Below are positions 1 to 12,604 of a stretch of 64,000 nucleotides of DNA, piece by piece; positions within the stretch are counted from its first letter, which is position 1; every line of letters starts with the position of its first letter. The DNA is from Carallia brachiata (Eukaryota; Streptophyta; Magnoliopsida; Malpighiales; Rhizophoraceae). Under the pieces are notes generated by a model. That model ran no database searches and was not told the DNA's origin. It was given only the letters and a program-made list of their open reading frames with translations. Location of the stretch: positions 3,819,370 to 3,883,369 of the forward strand of contig JADCRB010000019.1 of assembly GCA_021464245.1 (NCBI GenBank). The letters are read 5' to 3'. The position numbers were made by a program, and so were the translations under genes.

Positions 1-515
1 GTCGTTCAAATTGTATGTTTCTATCTATTCGTAGAAATCAGCGAATGAGCTGTGTCGTAATGATTTTTTTTTTGGTTCGGATGTTTCAATTTAAGGTTGC
101 TTCTTTTACTTATTGTTTTGTTTTTTTTTTTGGTATGGTTCGCGACCGCGACTTTTACTCTGTCGCGGTAAACCCTAATTATGCTGCTCTGTTTGTTTGG
201 ATGCTGGGAAATGAGGAAAATTGTTTTTCTGTTCAGTAAATGGAAAAACATTGTGTTTACTTGGCTGAGTTTGCAGTGAAAGCAACAGAAACGGTTTTGT
301 TATGTTTATTTTGTTATGTATGCCCATTGTCTGATTACTGAAAATTGAAGTAATTAAATAGTTTAACCAATTTTGTGGACCGTTTTAAGTCACTTTGAAA
401 TTTTGATCTGCTGGGTCAGGATCCCGGAACTGGTCTTCGTGGTGGCTTTGGTGCTCACAGAGTCTGGTTTTTCTTGAATTAGTCTCTGTGAAAGTGAGGT
501 TGTGCAAGATTTGTG
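1..515. other. Upstream/5' leader of the phosphoesterase gene
   Basis: No coding feature is supported here. The stretch is T-rich and contains short ORFs on both strands that look like chance. It should hold the 5' UTR of the gene starting at 516, possibly with a leader intron (a CAG lies near 458-460), but no firm promoter element can be assigned. An in-frame GTG precedes the ATG at 516. Confidence 0.5.
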
Positions 516-3500
516 ATGGGTTCTGATTTGTTAGATGCATTCAGAATGGAGAGGGTGAGGACGATCCTCACGTATACGAGTCCTTACCCACACGAGCATT
601 CGCGACATGCCATCATTGCTGTGGTCATTGGTTGCCTTTTCTTTATCTCTTCGGATAACATACATACTCTCATAGAAAAGCTGGACAACAATGTAAAGTG
701 GTGGTCTATGTATGCCTGCCTACTTGGTTCTTCTATTTCTTTTCATCGCCATTTTTGGGGAAGACTATCAAGCCCAGCTATTCGAATTTCAGCCGCTGGT
801 ATGTGCTTTACTCTAATATGCTAGTAGTTGTGGAATAGGTAGCCGAGGAGAGTTCATAGGTGCTAAGAGTTGTTGGACATTTGCTTTTGTAGGTATATTG
901 CTTGGATTTTAGTTGCAGCTCTGTATCATCTTCCTAGCTTCCAGTCAATGGGATTAGATTTGAGGATGAATTTGTCATTGTTCTTGACAATATATGTGTC
1001 ATCGATTTTGTTTCTTCTTGTCTTCCACATCATTTTTTATGGCCTATGGTACATTGGCCTTGTTTCCCGGGTTGCTGGAAAGAGGCCAGAATTCTTGACC
1101 ATTCTCCAAAATTGTGCAGTAAGTGTTAGAAACATGTTTGGCGGTTTCTGCTTATCATGGGACACGTCTGTTGCCTCAGGTGTCTGACCTGATCCTTGTT
1201 TTTTTTTTTTTCCCTTCTTCTTTTGATTAGGTCCTCAGTATAGCCTGCTGTGTGTTTTATAGCCACTGTGGTAATCGTGCTGTTTTGAGAGATAGACCGG
1301 TCGAAAGAAGACATTTCAGTTGGTTTCCTTTTTGGAGAAAAGAGGAGAGAAACACATGGCTTGCAAAATTCCTTCGCATTAATGAGTTGAAGGACCAGGT
1401 CTGCTCTTCTTGGTTTGCTCCAGTTGGTTCAGCTAGTGATTATCCACTTCTGTCCAAGTGGGTTCTTTATGGGGAGGTATGGCTGCATGTTATACAAATT
1501 GCTATTATCATCCTTTAAACATTTTGAGTGCATCAGCTTCCTTCAATCCTTTCCTTTATTGTTCACATTGTTCTACAATTTGCAGTTGGGATGTAGTGGA
1601 AGTGAATGTGTGGGCTCATCTGATGAAATCTCTCCAATATACTCATTATGGGCCACATTTATTGGTCTTTACATTGCCAATTATGTGGTGGAAAGGTCAA
1701 CAGGGTGAGTGATGATCTGTAGCTGCATTTTAGGAAATACAAGTCATAACTTATTGTTCTCCTGCGTGTTAAGAAGGTTTTAAAAGATTGCTTGGATGCA
1801 TTTTTGTCTTTAAACATGTAGCATGCACTTACAATTTATGTTTGTGCCGCTGTCTTTGGTTTCTGTCCTGTTAGAGATTTTTTAAATTCTTTTAATTTTT
1901 TTTTATCCATTTTCCTTGCATCCATTGGATATTATATATTTTTCACTCTTATATGGGGCTATATGGGGTTGACAGTCGAATCTGGTTATGATCTTTGTGT
2001 TTTGAATCTGAGGGTGGCAGTCTGTACAAATGATTTGTTATCTTTCTCTTATTGTCATTTTGATATCCTAAGTTCTTGAGTGACAATGTAAGCATGAGCT
2101 TTTGGACATGACAAAAAGGTTTTGATTGTATGAAGCTAATCATTTGTAAATGCTATTGTTCATTGAATGACACAGCGTTCTCCCATTGATTTTATGAAAA
2201 AAATTACCGTGTTGTTTTTCTAGAATTGCAATTCTGATGATGCAAGGGGTGAAGATAAATATCAATGATCTTTTCCATTCCATAGTGCTTCTTTCAATTT
2301 AAGAGCCATCATTCCATTTTTCCTTTCTCATTCTAGAGTTGCCATTAATTATGTGATTCATTTTTGCTTAAATCTGTTATACTACGTATCATGTTTTGCT
2401 TTTCTTCTAATTTCATTGAGCTGTGGCAATCAACAGGTGGGCTCTTACTCACCCTTTGTCTGTTAAAGAGTATGAGAAGTTGAAGAAGAAGCAGATGAAA
2501 CCCAACTTTTTGGATATGGTTCCATGGTATTCAGGGTATGAGTTATTAGCTTTTTTGCATTTATTTTTCTTGTTAGTACTTTTAAATTGGCTGTCCTCAC
2601 TTTGTTAGTGACAATGTGTCGCAGAACATCTGCTGATTTGTTCAAGACAGTGTTTGACCTCTTGGTATCAGTTACAGTGTTTGTTGGCCGCTTTGACATG
2701 CGTATGATGCAGGTATACTTCAAACTGCATGTGGTTTTTAAATTAAATCAGTTCTGTTATGTGTATGGTTGAGATCCTCTTTCATTCTAGTCAAGTAATT
2801 CACTGGATTATTTGACGTAATTGTGCCATGGGTTTGTTATTCTCTGTCATACCATACCGTCTTAGCTGAATTTCAGTAGCCTAGTTTCGGCTATTACTAT
2901 GCACCATCGCGAGAGTGGGGCGGCCGGAGGTTCCAATTCCATTGGAGCTGGGCCCAGCTGCCACTCTGTTTTTGGTCAAATATTTATAGTGCATCTGAAT
3001 GTTTTTTTTTTTCCTTGTTCCATTTGACTCTAATCATGTGTATCTGTTTTCTTATATTGACACAGATCTGGTTTATGACATCTTCTATAATCTATCTTAT
3101 CTTTCTTGTATCATCAGGCAGCAATGAACAAGGTTCAAGATGGAGCTCAACAAGGAGATTTTTTATACGATCATTTTAGTGAAAAGGACGATCTATGGTT
3201 TGACTTCATGGCTGACACTGGTGATGGGGGAAATTCATCTTATACCGTTGCACGGCTGCTTGCACAGCCTTCCCTTCGGGTCTCCAGAGGTGATTCTGAG
3301 CTTTCCCTACCGCGCGGAAACTTACTTCTTATAGGAGGGGATCTTGCGTAAGTTTATTGTGTTTTTTGTATGTATCTTGCACGTGACGTGTAACACTGTT
3401 ATTGGCTTACTTGTAAAAAGTACAAGTTTGCGTTGAATTCTGTCCTTGTGGATAAAATTCAAAAACTTCTTGAGACTTGGTGCAAGATTTTTAACATTCA

Positions 3501-6500
3501 TGGAGTGTATTTTCAGATTTGAACCTTTACTAAAAGGGACCTCAATCTACTGAAACTGATTGGCACCAGATTTAAGGCTGTTGACAATCTTCTGGATTTA
3601 AAAGCTTTAAATTGTGGTTGTACAAGATAAATGACTTTTCTTGAAATGCATGCTGTACAACTTGTTTAGGTCCTTAGTTTATCTAAGATTGTTTGTCTCT
3701 GGCTGGGGAAACATATAATAGTTGCCTTAAAGTGTTATATTTTAACCTTACAATCAGATTCTCATGAGCTGGAGAAATCCAATTTGAAGTCAAATTTGAG
3801 ACTGGTAATTTTCATATTAGGCTTAGGCCACAAGCATGGCTGCGTTCCTTGCTGCTGCCCATCCTGGTAGATCAACTTTCTCTATTGCCATTCTGGTAGA
3901 TCAACCTTCGTCCATCCCATGGCAAGTTTGTTTGAATTTTGTTCAGTAGGCTGAGGTCATTAATATGATCTGAATCGAAAAAAGTTATGAATTTCTTTTC
4001 CGAAATTTCAAGTTTCTGATATAACTTAATTATATTTTTCTTGCACTATTTGTTCCTCTGTTAGTGATTACTTGATGTTTTCTGAGTTGGTATCTTGCAA
4101 TGGTCTAAGTCTGCTTGTAGGCAGTCGAAGGCACCAGAACAAAGCATGTGTCATTTGAATTTTCATTTGCCAAATCTTTTACAACCTTTGTGATTAATAA
4201 GTTTATTTCATGATTTCACGATTATTTGCAGATATCCTAATCCTTCAGCATTCACGTATGAGAAGCGCCTTTTTCTGCCTTTTGAATATGCTCTTCAACC
4301 CCCACCATGGTATATGCCAGAGCATATAGCTGCAAATAAGCCTGAGTTGCCCTGTGGAGTGTCTGAACTAAAGCAATACGACGGGCCTCAGTCTTTTATT
4401 ATTCCGGGGAACCATGGTTGGTTTTCATTTCAACATGAACTTCCTGTATTTTCTTTTTCAATATTTCTTGTGCATAAATGTTTCTCTGTTTTTAGAAATT
4501 ATTATTTCTATAACTTCTATTGCATGAATTATTGCATATTTCCTTATTTGACCATTGACCCTTGTCTCATCTTATTTAGGATCTTCAAAGTAGCTTGTTT
4601 GATTATTTTTTGTTCTGTCGTTGCCTTCGCAGATTGGTTTGATGGACTTCATACTTTCATGAGGTACATCTGTCACAAGAGCTGGTTGGGAGGTTGGTTT
4701 ATGCCTCAGAAGAAGAGTTATTTTGCCTTGCAACTACCCAAACAGTGGTGGGTCTTTGGTCTGGATTTAGCGCTTCACAATGATATTGATGTGTACCAGT
4801 TCAAATTCTTTTCTGAATTAGTAAAAGAGAAGGTAACAACAGAGTTTTTTCTTTCCACTTTCAGCTTACGGGGTGTGATCATACTGTTGGTGCAAAAACT
4901 GTGTGGCATGGGCATTTTCAATGTATTCATTTCAGGCATGTACAACATGATGATGTTTTGTCTCATATTATATGTACATTGATGTAGGATGGCTTATGAA
5001 ATCAAATAGCAGAATAAATTTATAATTCTTACCTCAGGAATCAACGCTCAAAAATAGAAAACCTCGGGAATTGGCACCTGGAAGCAAACTAGAAGCGGCA
5101 CTTGTAAAAAATTCAAAATCAAAATCAATTGTCAATAATCTTAAGCAGTCTGCCCCCTCTATGAACTGACCTAAACCCTATTTATGGAAATAAGGGGCTA
5201 AAACCAAATAAGAGTAAAATCCCAAAATAAGAATTTAAAATAAGAGAATATCTAATCTAATAGAAGACTAATTAAATAAAATATCTTGCTAGATTAACAA
5301 GCTAGATTATCATAATTACATAATATCAATAAATTTCTGGATAGTAGATATTCTTCTTCTTCATCCCTCAATAATTCTGTGCCTCAACCTGGGGATAATT
5401 GCATAGGTATTGATTGACAGAGGGACTATATTGAGAGTCTATTTGATGTCTAAAAGGAACAGGGAAGCCGGGGGGGGGGGGGGGGGGAGGGAGAGAGAGA
5501 GAGAGAGAGTATTTATTAAAGGTTGAAAATTTGATTAATGTGTGATCCAAGATAGTGGCTCACGTTTGCGCATGCCTATGTGCAGAGATGCAAAAGTACA
5601 TATTCTAGGGAAACAATGAATGATTTTGAATCTTTAATGATGTTATATAGCTTTAAAATGCCGACTATTGGCCATTTCTCTTTTCATGATATACTCCGTT
5701 ATGTTATGGTACTGGGTTTCTTAACTCCAAATTGGGACATTTCTTGTGGATGTTACTTAGGCTTCTTCTGGGCTACTTTGTGGGGAATCATTAGCTCTGG
5801 CGTGCCATCCTATTCTACTAACTGACAAGATCCTCATCTCACCATCTTTGATGCAGGTTGGAGAAAATGATTCTGTGATCATCATTACACATGAACCAAA
5901 CTGGCTTCTTGACTGGTACTGGAACAGTGTTTCAGGGAACAATGTCTCACACTTGATACGTGATTATTTAAAAGGAAGGTGTAAGCTTCGAATGGCTGGG
6001 GACCTGCATCATTATATGAGGCATTCCTATGTTCCATCAGATAGGCCTGCTCACGTGCAGCATTTGCTTGTAAATGGTTGTGGTGGTGCTTTTTTACATC
6101 CCACCCATGTCTTCAACAATTTCAAAAGCTTCTATGGAGCTACCTATGAGACCAAGGCTGCTTATCCTTCTCTAGAAGATTCAAGCAGGGTAAATTTTGG
6201 ACTTTCTTTGGATTTTCTATCAAACATCTATGATGTTTTCCGCAAGGTTTCGTTCTATTTCTTTGTATTTCATGTTCTTGGTAATTTGATGCAGATTGCA
6301 TTGGGAAACATTTTGAAGTTTCGAAAGAAGAACTGGCAGTTTGATTTTATTGGTGGTATTATTTACTTTGTGTTAAGCTTCTCCATGTTCCCCCAGGTGA
6401 GTTTCTCTTCAGTTATCCCTGAATTCAGATTTGTGCTAGTTACCATAACTTTTGGACATGTAGGGCTTTATGTGTGAACCAGAACCCTGAATATGAATGT

Positions 6501-8088
6501 TAATTTCATTCCTCACTTCCGAAACGCAACATTTTCTGCCAGAATAGATTGCCTTTTTAGTTTTGTACCTTTTTTACCAAAGGCTTGCTGATTTTCTCCA
6601 TTTTTATTTCTAGTGTAAGCTCGACCACATACTGCAAGCTGATACGTTTTCTGGCCTCTTGAGGAGCTTCTTTGCCATGGTATTGGATACTTTTATGTTC
6701 GTGTTGGGCCATTCTTACATCTCCTTGGCGGGTGTTTTGTTATTGCTAATAGTGGCAATTACATTTGTCCCATCCAAAGCATCTCGAAAAAAACGAGCAG
6801 TGATTGGGATTCTTCATGTTACTTCACACTTGGCCGCAGCTTTAATTCTTATGTTGCTGCTGGAGCTGGGTGTTGAAACATGTATCAGACATAAACTGCT
6901 TGCAACATCAGGCAAGTATCTGCTGCTTTTGGTTTATGCATTTCTAATGTTAACTGCTGCTGTAATTATTGTCATCTAAATGATGGACCTAAGGGATTTC
7001 ACATTCAAGCATGATTGAGCTTTGATTGTTGGGTAAATTTCACCATTGCATCAGCTTTTTTCTCAAATATTGAAGCCATATTTATCATTGCATTGAAGAA
7101 AATGGCACACTTCACACTGTTTTGTGTTATTGAATATGAGGTCTGATGACTTGTTTTCAGGCTATCACACTTTATACCAGTGGTACCAAACTGTGGAATC
7201 TGAGCACTTTCCCGATCCCACTGGCCTTCGATCTCGTATTGAGAAATGGACTTTTGGCCTTTATCCAGCATGCATCAAGTATCTCATGTCTGCATTTGAT
7301 GTTCCTGAGGTAACAGCTTTCTTACCATCATAGAAATGTGGTGCTATCAGTTATACCGTATGATTCATTTATTTGCAATATTATTAGGTGATGGCTGTCA
7401 CTCGGAACAATATTTGCAAGAAAGGATTGGAGTCACTGTCAAGAGGGGGTGCTATCATTTATTATGCTTCTGTGTTCCTCTACTTTTGGGTTTTCTCAAC
7501 GCCCATTGTGTCCTTGATATTTGGAAGTTACCTTTATGTCTGCATCAACTGGCTTCACTTACATTTTGATGAAGCCTTTTCTTCCCTACGAATTGCTAAT
7601 TACAAGGCATTCACGCGATTTCATATCAATAGGGATGGTGATCTTGAAGTTTTCACCCTTGCAGTTGACAAGGTGAGACACCAAACTTGTTTCCATATTA
7701 ACTTAGTTAACTCACTATTATTTCTATCTCTAGCAATTCAACTATTCTCTGTTCTGAGGTTGAATCATTTCATGTAGCTCTCTCTGTTTCAATTAGGCAA
7801 CAGTGCTTGACTTGTTCATTAAATATTTTTGATCCGAAGATTCCTGTTTACTTGTTACTGATTCAATATGGTGAGCAGGTCCCAAAGGAATGGAAACTCG
7901 ATCCTCACTGGGATGCAGAGCTGAAGCTACCTCAACAGTTGAGCCACCACAGAAAGTTCCCTAGCAAATGGAGTGCGGCTACTCCTCATCAGGATCCAGT
8001 GAAAACAGTTAAAATAGTTGACCAATTTGTTATTAAGCGTACAGAGAAATCAGACCATGGGGCATGCAATGGCGCAGTCATTAATTGA
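516..8088 (+). CDS. Membrane-bound calcineurin-like metallophosphoesterase, 15 exons, exon 1 frameshifted
   Basis: Plant multi-pass membrane protein with a calcineurin-type metallophosphoesterase domain; the substrate of this family is not established. Exons by splice signals and frame: 516-798, 893-1118, 1231-1476, 1586-1704, 2437-2535, 2625-2712, 3118-3347, 4232-4416, 4633-4832, 5857-6189, 6295-6396, 6614-6911, 7161-7309, 7388-7672, 7879-8088. Metal-site motifs are visible: GGDLAYP across exons 7/8, PGNHDW restored exactly by splicing exon 8 to 9, THEPNW and GDLHHYMRH in exon 10. Hydrophobic segments lie in exons 1-3 and 11-14. In exon 1 the reading frame must change near 726-731: the frame downstream gives FFYFFSSPF and runs correctly into the exon 2 YIAWILVAALYH. 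Adding one base makes the total exactly 1,018 codons with every junction in phase, so one base appears lost (mutation or sequence error). Intron 12 has a GC donor. Family assignment is firm; individual borders are inferred. Confidence 0.92.
5030..5510. repeat. Repeat-derived filler and G/GA microsatellite in intron 9
   Basis: Intron 9 of the phosphoesterase (4833-5856) is the longest in the gene. Its middle reads like retrotransposon LTR remnant (a stretch ending in an AT-rich leader with a 'ccctatttatggaaataagggg' style segment), and it ends in an uninterrupted G run at 5470-5487 followed by GA repeats to 5509. No coding potential is seen. Confidence 0.45.
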
Positions 8089-9022
8089 TTTGGCCGCTCT
8101 AACTTGCAGGAATGTAATCTCACCAGGTAGGAAGGGTTTATTAGGGAATGAAAAGGAAAAATATCATTAAAAAAAAATATGCAGGGAATGTCCTTTTTTA
8201 TGATCATTTCCTTGCCACCTGTAGGTTTTTCCTGTTTTCTCTTTCTTTTCTTCATTTTTTTGGGAGGGTTTGGGAAGGAGGGGGTTGGCCGGGGGTGGGA
8301 GCGGTTGATGAAATAGTAGAAAAAGGGAGAAGTGATCTCATCTGATTATTTCAGCACTAATCAGGCTGTATATATTGTTGAATTGTTGACAATCCCATGA
8401 GTGGAATGATCTCTTTTTATAGAAAATTTCTGTCCCGGAAAGGGCAAGTCATAACAGTTGATCAGGCGAGTATTGCTTCGAACAATTTGAAACACTTCCT
8501 GCCGTGACTTCACTGTTGCCTACTTGTAGTTGTTTTTTATCACAGAAAAATTTTATAGTTGCAAAATTTGATGCCTGCCAGTAATTGCAATATACGGCAC
8601 AATAAATAAAATATATGATTTTTTTTTTGTACGAGAGGTTGTGTGAATAGCTATCGAGAATTAAAAATTACTAATTTAAAAATTATATAGCTGTTCAGAT
8701 GGGTCGTATATTTATTTTTGATATGTCGTATATTTTTTTTGAAAAATATAAAAAAATATCGTATATTTTATCTACTGTATCGTATATTAAAGTTATTGTT
8801 GCAACTATCAAATTTTGTAGCCATGTGATGATATATATATTTTTATTTAATTATTTTGCTGGATTTGTTCCTGCCGTGGATTATTGGTCGCAGACATGCG
8901 GTGCCGATTTTTGCGTGGCAAAAGCAACCCGGTGCTCAAGATCCGCTGTGGGGCCTTTTGTTCCCGACTTCTTGTTGGTTATTAGAATTTCATTTTTTCT
9001 TTTTTTAATAAATCTAAGTACA
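8089..9022. other. Downstream intergenic sequence of the phosphoesterase gene
   Basis: Contains the probable 3' UTR of the + strand gene and a T-rich/AT-rich spacer. No gene, RNA or clear element is seen in it; ORFs here have no recognisable content. Confidence 0.5.
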
Positions 9023-9150
9023 ACTAAAAGCATTAGTTGGCTCAATTGTGAGGGCATTTTTCCCTCCCTGGCTACACGGGTTCGAGACCCATTAAGGCCA
9101 ATATGCCCCCCTTTCCCCTCGGCCCTTTTTCTCTATAAATTGCTGTGTGC
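9023..9150 (+). mobile_element. tRNA-derived SINE-like copy
   Basis: A pol III type internal promoter arrangement is visible: an A-box-like segment around 9037-9055 (TGGCTCAATTGTGAGGGC) and a B-box-like GGGTTCGAGACCC at 9078-9090, about 25 bp apart as in tRNA-derived SINEs. A T-rich tail follows near 9150. It cannot be folded into an intact tRNA. Target duplications were not resolved, so the borders are approximate. Confidence 0.5.
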
Positions 9151-10029
9151 GTTTTTTTTTGGGTTCTTTTCTTTAATCAAATGCTTCCTTGGTAGACTTC
9201 TTGTCTTCTTGTCTGTTTTGAGAATTTTTTTTTTTGTTTCTTTTCAAATACATCATTTTGAGTTTCAAGAATTAAATTTTCTAAAATTTATTTTATCAAA
9301 TGTGGGACCTTCATAAGCTAAGTTATCATTTTAATTTCATTTTATTTACTTTTAAAATTATTTGATTAAAATTTTCTTATTTTTATATAGTTTTTTAAAA
9401 AATATTAAACTTTTTAATGAAATAAATTGTTACCAACGAGTATAAAAAAAGGGAAAAAAAAATCTACAAACACATTGTATATATCTATAAGTATTTAATT
9501 ATAAAATTGACTTTAATTTTATCAGTTACAATAATTAAGCAAAAAATATTTTTTCTATAATAAAAATTATAAAGAATTTATTATACAATTATATCATAGA
9601 TAAATGACTAAATGATTGAATTATTACTTATATATAAAAAATATTTATTACATAAAAAATAGAAAATAATTTTAAAACATTTAAATTTATAAGATATGAT
9701 TATTAATTAATATAATTTTTATATTTTTATCGTATTAATTAATTTTATTATTATAATTATACATATAAAATTTATTCTCTTTAAAAAGAATTTCTGGTTC
9801 ATTCCGTTCGTTCTCTTTATTCCTAGCAATGTGGTCGTGCATGTGAATTTATGGAATGAATTAAAGTTTTCAGAGACGGGGACTGGATCAATGACTTGTT
9901 ATTCGAAGGCATGTCAGGGGTGGATTGTAATCGTGCTCTTTCTGGGGCAAAGTTGCTCTTGAAGAATAGAAAAAAAAAAAACTGATTCAAAAGCTGTTAT
10001 TTACATGTTTTAAGTATCCTGTTGGGAAA
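9151..10029. other. AT-rich intergenic spacer
   Basis: Very AT-rich (about 9310-9790) with no gene evident. It separates the + strand phosphoesterase from the - strand sulfotransferase-like gene, so the two genes are tail to tail. Confidence 0.5.
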
Positions 10030-12074
10030 CTACATTTGATAATCTGCATGAAGAAAGCTCTCGTAGGATGTTCCTGACAGTACTTTTTTGAGTTCATCCC
10101 AGTTTTTAATCTGCTTCGATAGATCTCCCTTATGTATCTTAACCTGACGGCTTGTGAGCTCTCTGTATGGCAAACCCAGAAATTCCTGAACTTCTTTTAG
10201 TTTCTGCACAGAGATTTCCGTTAGGATTGTCGCGTGGACAGGCAACGAATTGGAAGACAAGGAAATGCTTACAGTGCGATTGCTGACAACATCCTCGTAA
10301 TAAAGAACAATGTGGCGAGTGGTCTTGAAGTATCCTACAGCCATGGTAGCACTATCTTCTTCGTGCTTCAGGTCGGATATCAGCGTTGTGGTATTAATTA
10401 CCGGCTTGTATTTTGCAAGAACCTTGGCCTGCAAGAAGCTTTTCAACTGAGTGATGTATTTATTTGTGAACAAAAATTCATAAGAAAAAGGAAAAGGGGA
10501 GACAAAAACACCTCTGCGGAGGAGTGGACATGAGACTTGTGGGTTCCATTGAGTAGTCTGTTGCTTCTGTCGTAGGAGTTTGCAAGAACCGATACCATTC
10601 TGCGGAGCAAATTCCTCCGGAAAAGGAATATCGCATGAACTCCGTTTTTGGTGAAATATTTTACTATACCTTCGTGATGCTCCATCAAGCCCTGAGAATT
10701 GCAGGCTTAAATAAGTAGCTAAATAATACCCAAAGGTCATATGAAGGACCCTTACTAATCTTGCAACTCAGTATGGATGGGCATGGACATCTACTTGTTT
10801 AGGGAGCAATGATCGTATGTGAGAATTCAATTGCAGCGTTAGACTACCTCTTGTGCACGTGCTGCAGGCATTAAGACATAGGAACCTTAATGTTTTCCTT
10901 GGTACAAATTAACTTTCAAAATTTTTAAATAATATATCTTGGAATGAATTAACGACTATTTAGTAATATTCTAAATTTGAAACATATGTTAAGAAGAAAT
11001 TTTTGATGGAAAGTGCATAAGTGCAGTAGACAATAGAACTAATTAAAGAAGTAAGAAATTTATAGTTCGGTGACTTTATTTCCGTCAGCCTCGGATATTC
11101 AAGAAGATGAACTCCAGCTTGGAGAATATAATTTTGAGGTACCTGTCATTTTTTTTTTTGTGCAAAAATGAGAAAACAAAATGGAGTCCCACAGTTTACA
11201 ACATTCTTGGATTGATGATCTGTAAATTTAGCTCCAACACTTGATCTTAATAAAATTTGAGTTTTATACGGATTCAAATCCTTTTAATGATTTCAACCAC
11301 AAGAGTGGTGGTGTCACCTATGAATTGTCGAAGACAAGTTTCGACTCACCTGATTAAGCATCCATTTGAACCCAACAGCAGCATTACACTCGTTCTTGGA
11401 AGCACTAGTGAACCAGTCAAGGTTGTACACTCTATCCAATGTTTTGATGATGGCAGAAACATTGGCTCTTCTCTGTCTAGACCCAAAAATTTCTCCATTT
11501 GAGCTAACATTAATGTGGCTATTTAACAACGTCTCAAACCATCCACTCCCGGACCTCTGCATGGACAATATGGCAAAATATCGGACAGGATTGCAGGCAC
11601 ATTCTTCCCTGCAATCGCATCAAACCCATCATTTTTTTCCAACAACATAAGCTAAAAACAAATTAATGTAAGTACTTATAAGGGGTTTGTTTACCTGCTA
11701 AATGTTTCGGGCTTCGGGTAATGCAGGTAAGGGAGGTCCCATTGCTCAATACCAGAAGTATTACATGGCTGTTCGAATACTTTTATGCTTAGGAGTTTGG
11801 TTGTTGTCTGGTCGCTTATTTGCTTAATGCATATATAGCAGACATAAACTCCACACAAAATGGCAAATGACAGGACCACCAATCTCAATACTAGTGGAGA
11901 CTTCCTGGGGCCCTTTAATGATTCCTGAAATGTATGATTTCATCAAGATGTTACGCAGTGTAGTGAATCCATTAGGAGGGAAACAACATAGACAAAAAAA
12001 AAAAAAAAAAAAACTATAAAACAGAGAAAACTACTGCTAGTTAGGGACAAAGATATTCATACGCTAGATTCCAT
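10030..12074 (-). CDS. Sulfotransferase-fold P-loop protein (plant At2g15730/At4g34420-like), about 336 aa
   Basis: Exons on the minus strand: 12074-12063 (tentative first exon), 11924-11695, 11608-11350, 10691-10512, 10428-10273, 10203-10030. An N-terminal membrane anchor near residues 13-35 (LVLRLVVLSFAILCGV) is followed by the PAPS-type phosphate loop at about 96-104 (SMQRSGSGW). Later exons give VLYYEDVVSNRT and a conserved C-terminus ending FLHADYQM. Plant members of this group are annotated as P-loop hydrolase or sulfotransferase-like proteins, probably Golgi type II membrane proteins; no substrate is known to me. Exons 2-6 join in phase. Intron 5 (10272-10204) is only 69 nt and stop-free, so it could be retained in frame. 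The 12-nt first exon (M-E-S-S, donor GTATGA) is the least certain part. Confidence 0.8.
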
Positions 12075-12426
12075 GTATAATGCTCCATGAAAATGGAAAA
12101 AGGCCAAAAGAAGAGAGATGAAATTAGGGGTGGTTTTGTGTAATGATCTGTTAGATCATATGGAGAAAAACAAGGCGATGGAAATGGTCAGAGTGCAAGA
12201 AAAATTCAGATTAAAGGGTGCACATGACCAATAGAAAAGTTGTCTCAGTACACAAAACTGTTAAAAACTTCTAATTTTATTTTTATATATATAGCTATTT
12301 CCGCTAATTAAACCTACCAACAGAAATAAATAATAGTAATAGTTGTACTTTCCGACTGAATTCTTTTTTTAAGTGGAAAGGACAAAAAAACTTGTCAAAA
12401 AATGGGGAAAGAAAAAAAGGAAAAAA

Positions 12427-12604
12427 AAATAATAATATATATTATAAAAAGTGTGTTATGAAATAACTTAAATTTATAATTATGAGAAGAATCATTTATT
12501 TTTTTAATATTATTAAAATAAAAAAAAAGTAAATAATTCTTTTTATAATTATAAAATTTAAAATATTTTATAATACAATTTTCGTAATATATATCATTAC
12601 TAAA
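12427..12604. mobile_element. MITE-like AT-rich palindrome
   Basis: The left half (AATAATATATATTATAAAA..., 12427 on) is imperfectly complementary to the right half ending near 12604 (...TAATATATATCATT), giving arms of about 70 nt around a short centre. Length and AT content fit a small non-autonomous DNA transposon. No clear target duplication was resolved, so a simple AT palindrome is possible. Confidence 0.4.

Noticed and set aside
4314..4982. Single 222-codon ORF as an alternative exon of the phosphoesterase
   Set aside because: It reads through intron 8 and would replace the metal-binding PGNHDWFDG by PGNHGWFSF; splicing at 4416/4633 restores the motif.
9037..9090. Possible tRNA gene
   Set aside because: A- and B-box-like segments are present, but no cloverleaf, anticodon stem or acceptor pairing could be made; a SINE fits better.
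8699..9316. 205-codon + strand ORF
   Set aside because: Low-complexity Phe/Ile/Ser-rich translation of AT-rich DNA and a SINE; no start context or family.
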